A stretch of 64,000 nucleotides of DNA from Peribacillus saganii. Lineage in GTDB: Bacteria > Bacillota > Bacilli > Bacillales > DSM-1321. The stretch spans positions 1 through 64,000 of the forward strand of contig NZ_QVTE01000012.1 of NCBI RefSeq assembly GCF_003429095.1. The letters are read 5' to 3'. Made by a program: the position numbers and the translations under genes. The notes under the pieces were generated by a model. That model did not search any database. It saw nothing but the letters and a program-made list of their open reading frames with translations, and was not told where the DNA came from. How positions within the stretch are numbered: position 1 is the first letter of the stretch; each line of letters starts with the position of its first letter. This document shows, one piece after another, positions 63,936 to 64,000 of the stretch.

Positions 63936-64000
63936 TTAGATTGAAAGCTCCTGTGATAGCTGATACATTTTCATATCGAGAGTATGAGGCTGTGCCAGTG
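63936..64000 (-). CDS. pfkA: 6-phosphofructokinase, last 20 codons (partial)
   Basis: At the right edge the minus strand reads LAQPHTLDMKMYQLSQELSI and stops at 63936-63938. This matches the carboxyl end of Bacillus PfkA (MYxLSxELSI). The gene continues beyond the window and is followed by pyk, the usual pfkA-pyk order. The 194 bases between them show no terminator or gene. Confidence 0.85.
   Translation of the reverse strand, partial: LAQPHTLDMKMYQLSQELSI

Noticed and set aside
1..64000. CRISPR arrays, tRNA or rRNA genes, prophage, toxin-antitoxin or defence islands
   Set aside because: No regularly spaced direct repeats, no tRNA/rRNA-like sequence, and every well-supported gene belongs to the conserved Bacillaceae chromosome.

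Overview
This 64 kb window is a stretch of the conserved chromosome of an endospore-forming Bacillaceae (Bacillus sensu lato, Mesobacillus/Cytobacillus-like; I cannot name the species). Evidence: the gene order follows the B. subtilis racE-gerE-sdh-lysC-uvrC-trxA-etf-fad-mutS2-polX-rnhC-pheTS-sspI-infC-thrS-dnaI-dnaB-nrdR-speD-gapB-polA-phoPR-mdh-icd-citZ-fxsA-pyk-pfkA region almost gene for gene. Sporulation genes (gerE, sspI, ytxC, ytvI) are present, with Gram-positive regulators (T-boxes, an L-box, L20 leader, FadR, cre and CcpN-like sites) and strong GGAGG ribosome binding sites. Nearly all genes are on the minus strand; only yslB, rnhC, sspI, ysdB and ytvI are on plus. I see no rRNA, tRNA, CRISPR array, prophage or intact mobile element.

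Layout (high-level). 1-2.5 kb: an IS3-like terminus at the left edge, glutamate racemase, a MarR regulator, the late sporulation regulator gerE with a sigma-K promoter, and a hotdog thioesterase whose promoter carries a perfect FadR box. 2.6-8.5 kb: the sdhCAB operon, yslB, and lysC behind a lysine riboswitch, with an internal start for its beta subunit. 8.5-17 kb: uvrC, trxA, then the fatty-acid degradation cluster lcfA / fadR-fadB-etfB-etfA, where fadR has its own operator-controlled promoter. 17-24 kb: yshE with a tiny membrane ORF behind it, mutS2, polX, cvpA-zapA and rnhC. 24-33.5 kb: pheST with a T-box, an rRNA/tRNA methyltransferase, sspI, an M42 peptidase, a dUTPase, ysdB, ysdA, and infC-rpmI-rplT with its attenuator. 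34-44 kb: thrS with a T-box, ytxC, dnaI-dnaB, nrdR, speD, gapB and coaE. 44-53 kb: mutM, polA, an hflK-hflC pair, phoP-phoR and a MaoC-type protein. 53-64 kb: mdh, icd, citZ, ytwI, ytvI, aceA, fxsA, pyk and the last codons of pfkA.

The genes form linked metabolic blocks: central carbon metabolism (sdh, citZ-icd-mdh, aceA, gapB, pyk, pfkA), beta-oxidation with its electron-transfer flavoprotein, and replication/repair (polA, mutM, uvrC, mutS2, polX, rnhC, dnaB, dnaI, nrdR). The main unexplained structure is a family of about 100-215 nt dispersed repeats in seven intergenic gaps. They share a tail (GGAGCTAGACATCTGTACT) and an internal helix that co-varies between copies, so they look like structured RNA- or DNA-hairpin elements. 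One copy splits etfB from etfA and another lies directly against the dnaB ribosome binding site. No clearly new protein system was found; the rest of the window is ordinary core genome.
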